DNA of 6,760 nt from Candidatus Omnitrophota bacterium. GTDB lineage: Bacteria; Omnitrophota; Gorgyraeia; Duberdicusellales; 4484-171. The DNA lies in contig WJKZ01000089.1 of NCBI GenBank assembly GCA_014728785.1, positions 1-6,760 of the forward strand. Reading direction: 5' to 3'. Of the stretch, positions 6,162-6,760 are shown in pieces. The first letter of the stretch is position 1; each line of letters opens with the position of its first letter. The position numbers and the translations under genes are program-made. Below the pieces are notes generated by a model. That model made no database searches. It had not been told where the DNA came from and saw only the letters and a program-made list of their open reading frames with translations.

Positions 6162-6760
6162 TTAAGGGATAGGGATGGTTAATTTCTTGCCCAGTGAAGG
6201 GTAATAAGAGGTACCTTCGACTTCTATGGGTAAAGATATCTGACCTTCCGTTAATACGGAAACGCTGTTTCGGCTGAAAGAAAAAGTAAACCATATATTT
6301 TTGTAGAGAACTTTAAATTTCACCTTTTCCCATTCTTTAGGGAGATGTGGATTTAAAATAATCTTGTTTTCGGTGAAATCCAGGCCGCAAAATCCCCTGG
6401 TAAGTATACCGACCGACCCTCCCATAACTCCGACATGAATCCCTTCGGGAGTCGTACCTCCCTGTACATCATATATATCTGATTCCAGAACATCCTTAAA
6501 CATCCGCCAGGCTTCTTTTGGTTTATTCAGAATAAGAGCTATATAGCAATGGGTTACTTTACTTAAAGTAGAGCCGTGAGAAGTACGTTTAATATAATAC
6601 TGGTAATTTTTTCTCAGTATTTGTTTATCAAAAGGATAACCCAATCTTTTAAAAATATCCTCAAGTTCCGAAAAAGAAAGCAAATAAAAAGCCATTAAAA
6701 CGTCTGCCTGTTTTGCTACCTTGTAGGCATCGGGGCTTTTCCCTTCTGCTTTTAGAATCC
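6162..6760 (-). CDS. GH65 family glycosidase/phosphorylase, C-terminal part (partial)
   Basis: The last 198 codons of a GH65 enzyme, a family that mostly phosphorolyses alpha-glucosyl disaccharides (trehalose, maltose, kojibiose, nigerose) to beta-glucose-1-phosphate and glucose. The frame stays open upstream of the Met at 6695 to the window edge and encodes YKVAKQADVL before it, a conserved GH65 segment whose Lys-Gln pair lies in the active site of characterised members. The enzyme therefore starts outside the window. Downstream are RTSHGSTLS (near the phosphate pocket in this family), ESDIYDVQGGTTPEGIHVGVMGG, and the C-terminal beta-sandwich typical of GH65 (LNPHLPKEW onward). The catalytic acid lies upstream and is not visible. 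The TSHGSTLS and DVQGGTTPEGIH wording recalls the actinobacterial Rv3401-like branch, sometimes fused to a HAD phosphatase or mutase domain, rather than classical maltose phosphorylases. Substrate cannot be assigned. Confidence 0.92.
   Translation of the reverse strand, partial: ILKAEGKSPDAYKVAKQADVLMAFYLLSFSELEDIFKRLGYPFDKQILRKNYQYYIKRTSHGSTLSKVTHCYIALILNKPKEAWRMFKDVLESDIYDVQGGTTPEGIHVGVMGGSVGILTRGFCGLDFTENKIILNPHLPKEWEKVKFKVLYKNIWFTFSFSRNSVSVLTEGQISLPIEVEGTSYYPSLGKKLTIPIP

Noticed and set aside
6162..6695. A complete 177-residue gene starting at the Met at 6695
   Set aside because: The frame continues upstream to the window edge and encodes conserved GH65 residues (KQADVL), so the Met is internal.

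Overview
The window is a bacterial chromosomal segment in which every supported gene lies on the minus strand. Genes are therefore transcribed from high to low coordinates. The theme is storage or structural alpha-glucan metabolism plus a two-component regulator. Composition is AT-leaning, intergenic gaps are short and several genes overlap by a few bases. A GT4 synthase, a GH57 branching enzyme, a DUF4912 protein and a free CBM48 protein together recall, from memory, uncultured anaerobic or deep-branching lineages such as Omnitrophota. Nothing in the window fixes the phylum, and there are no rRNA, tRNA, mobile-element or CRISPR signals.

Layout in transcription order. (1) 6760-6162 is the C-terminal part of a GH65 disaccharide phosphorylase-type enzyme whose start lies outside the window. 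(2) A 222-bp gap holds a candidate sigma70 promoter and a set of imperfect repeats. (3) 5939-4579 is a soluble HisKA_3 histidine kinase overlapping by 4 bp a NarL/FixJ-type response regulator. (4) A short AT-rich gap carries a good promoter (TTTACA, 16 bp, TATAAT). (5) 4462-66 is a glucan operon: a stand-alone CBM48 glycogen-binding protein with a GTG start and perfect Shine-Dalgarno, a GT4 glycogen synthase-like glycosyltransferase, a DUF4912 protein with a TTG start, and a GH57 1,4-alpha-glucan branching enzyme. (6) 76-1 is the start of another gene, overlapping the GH57 stop and continuing past the window.

How the genes could work together (inference): the GT4 enzyme elongates an alpha-1,4-glucan, the GH57 enzyme introduces alpha-1,6 branches, and the CBM48 protein binds the polymer. 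The DUF4912 protein is co-expressed in an unknown, possibly scaffolding or regulatory, role. The GH65 enzyme would interconvert an alpha-glucosyl disaccharide and a glucose phosphate. The kinase/regulator pair sits between the two carbohydrate units and is a candidate regulator of one or both. The least-described part is the CBM48-GT4-DUF4912-GH57 unit.
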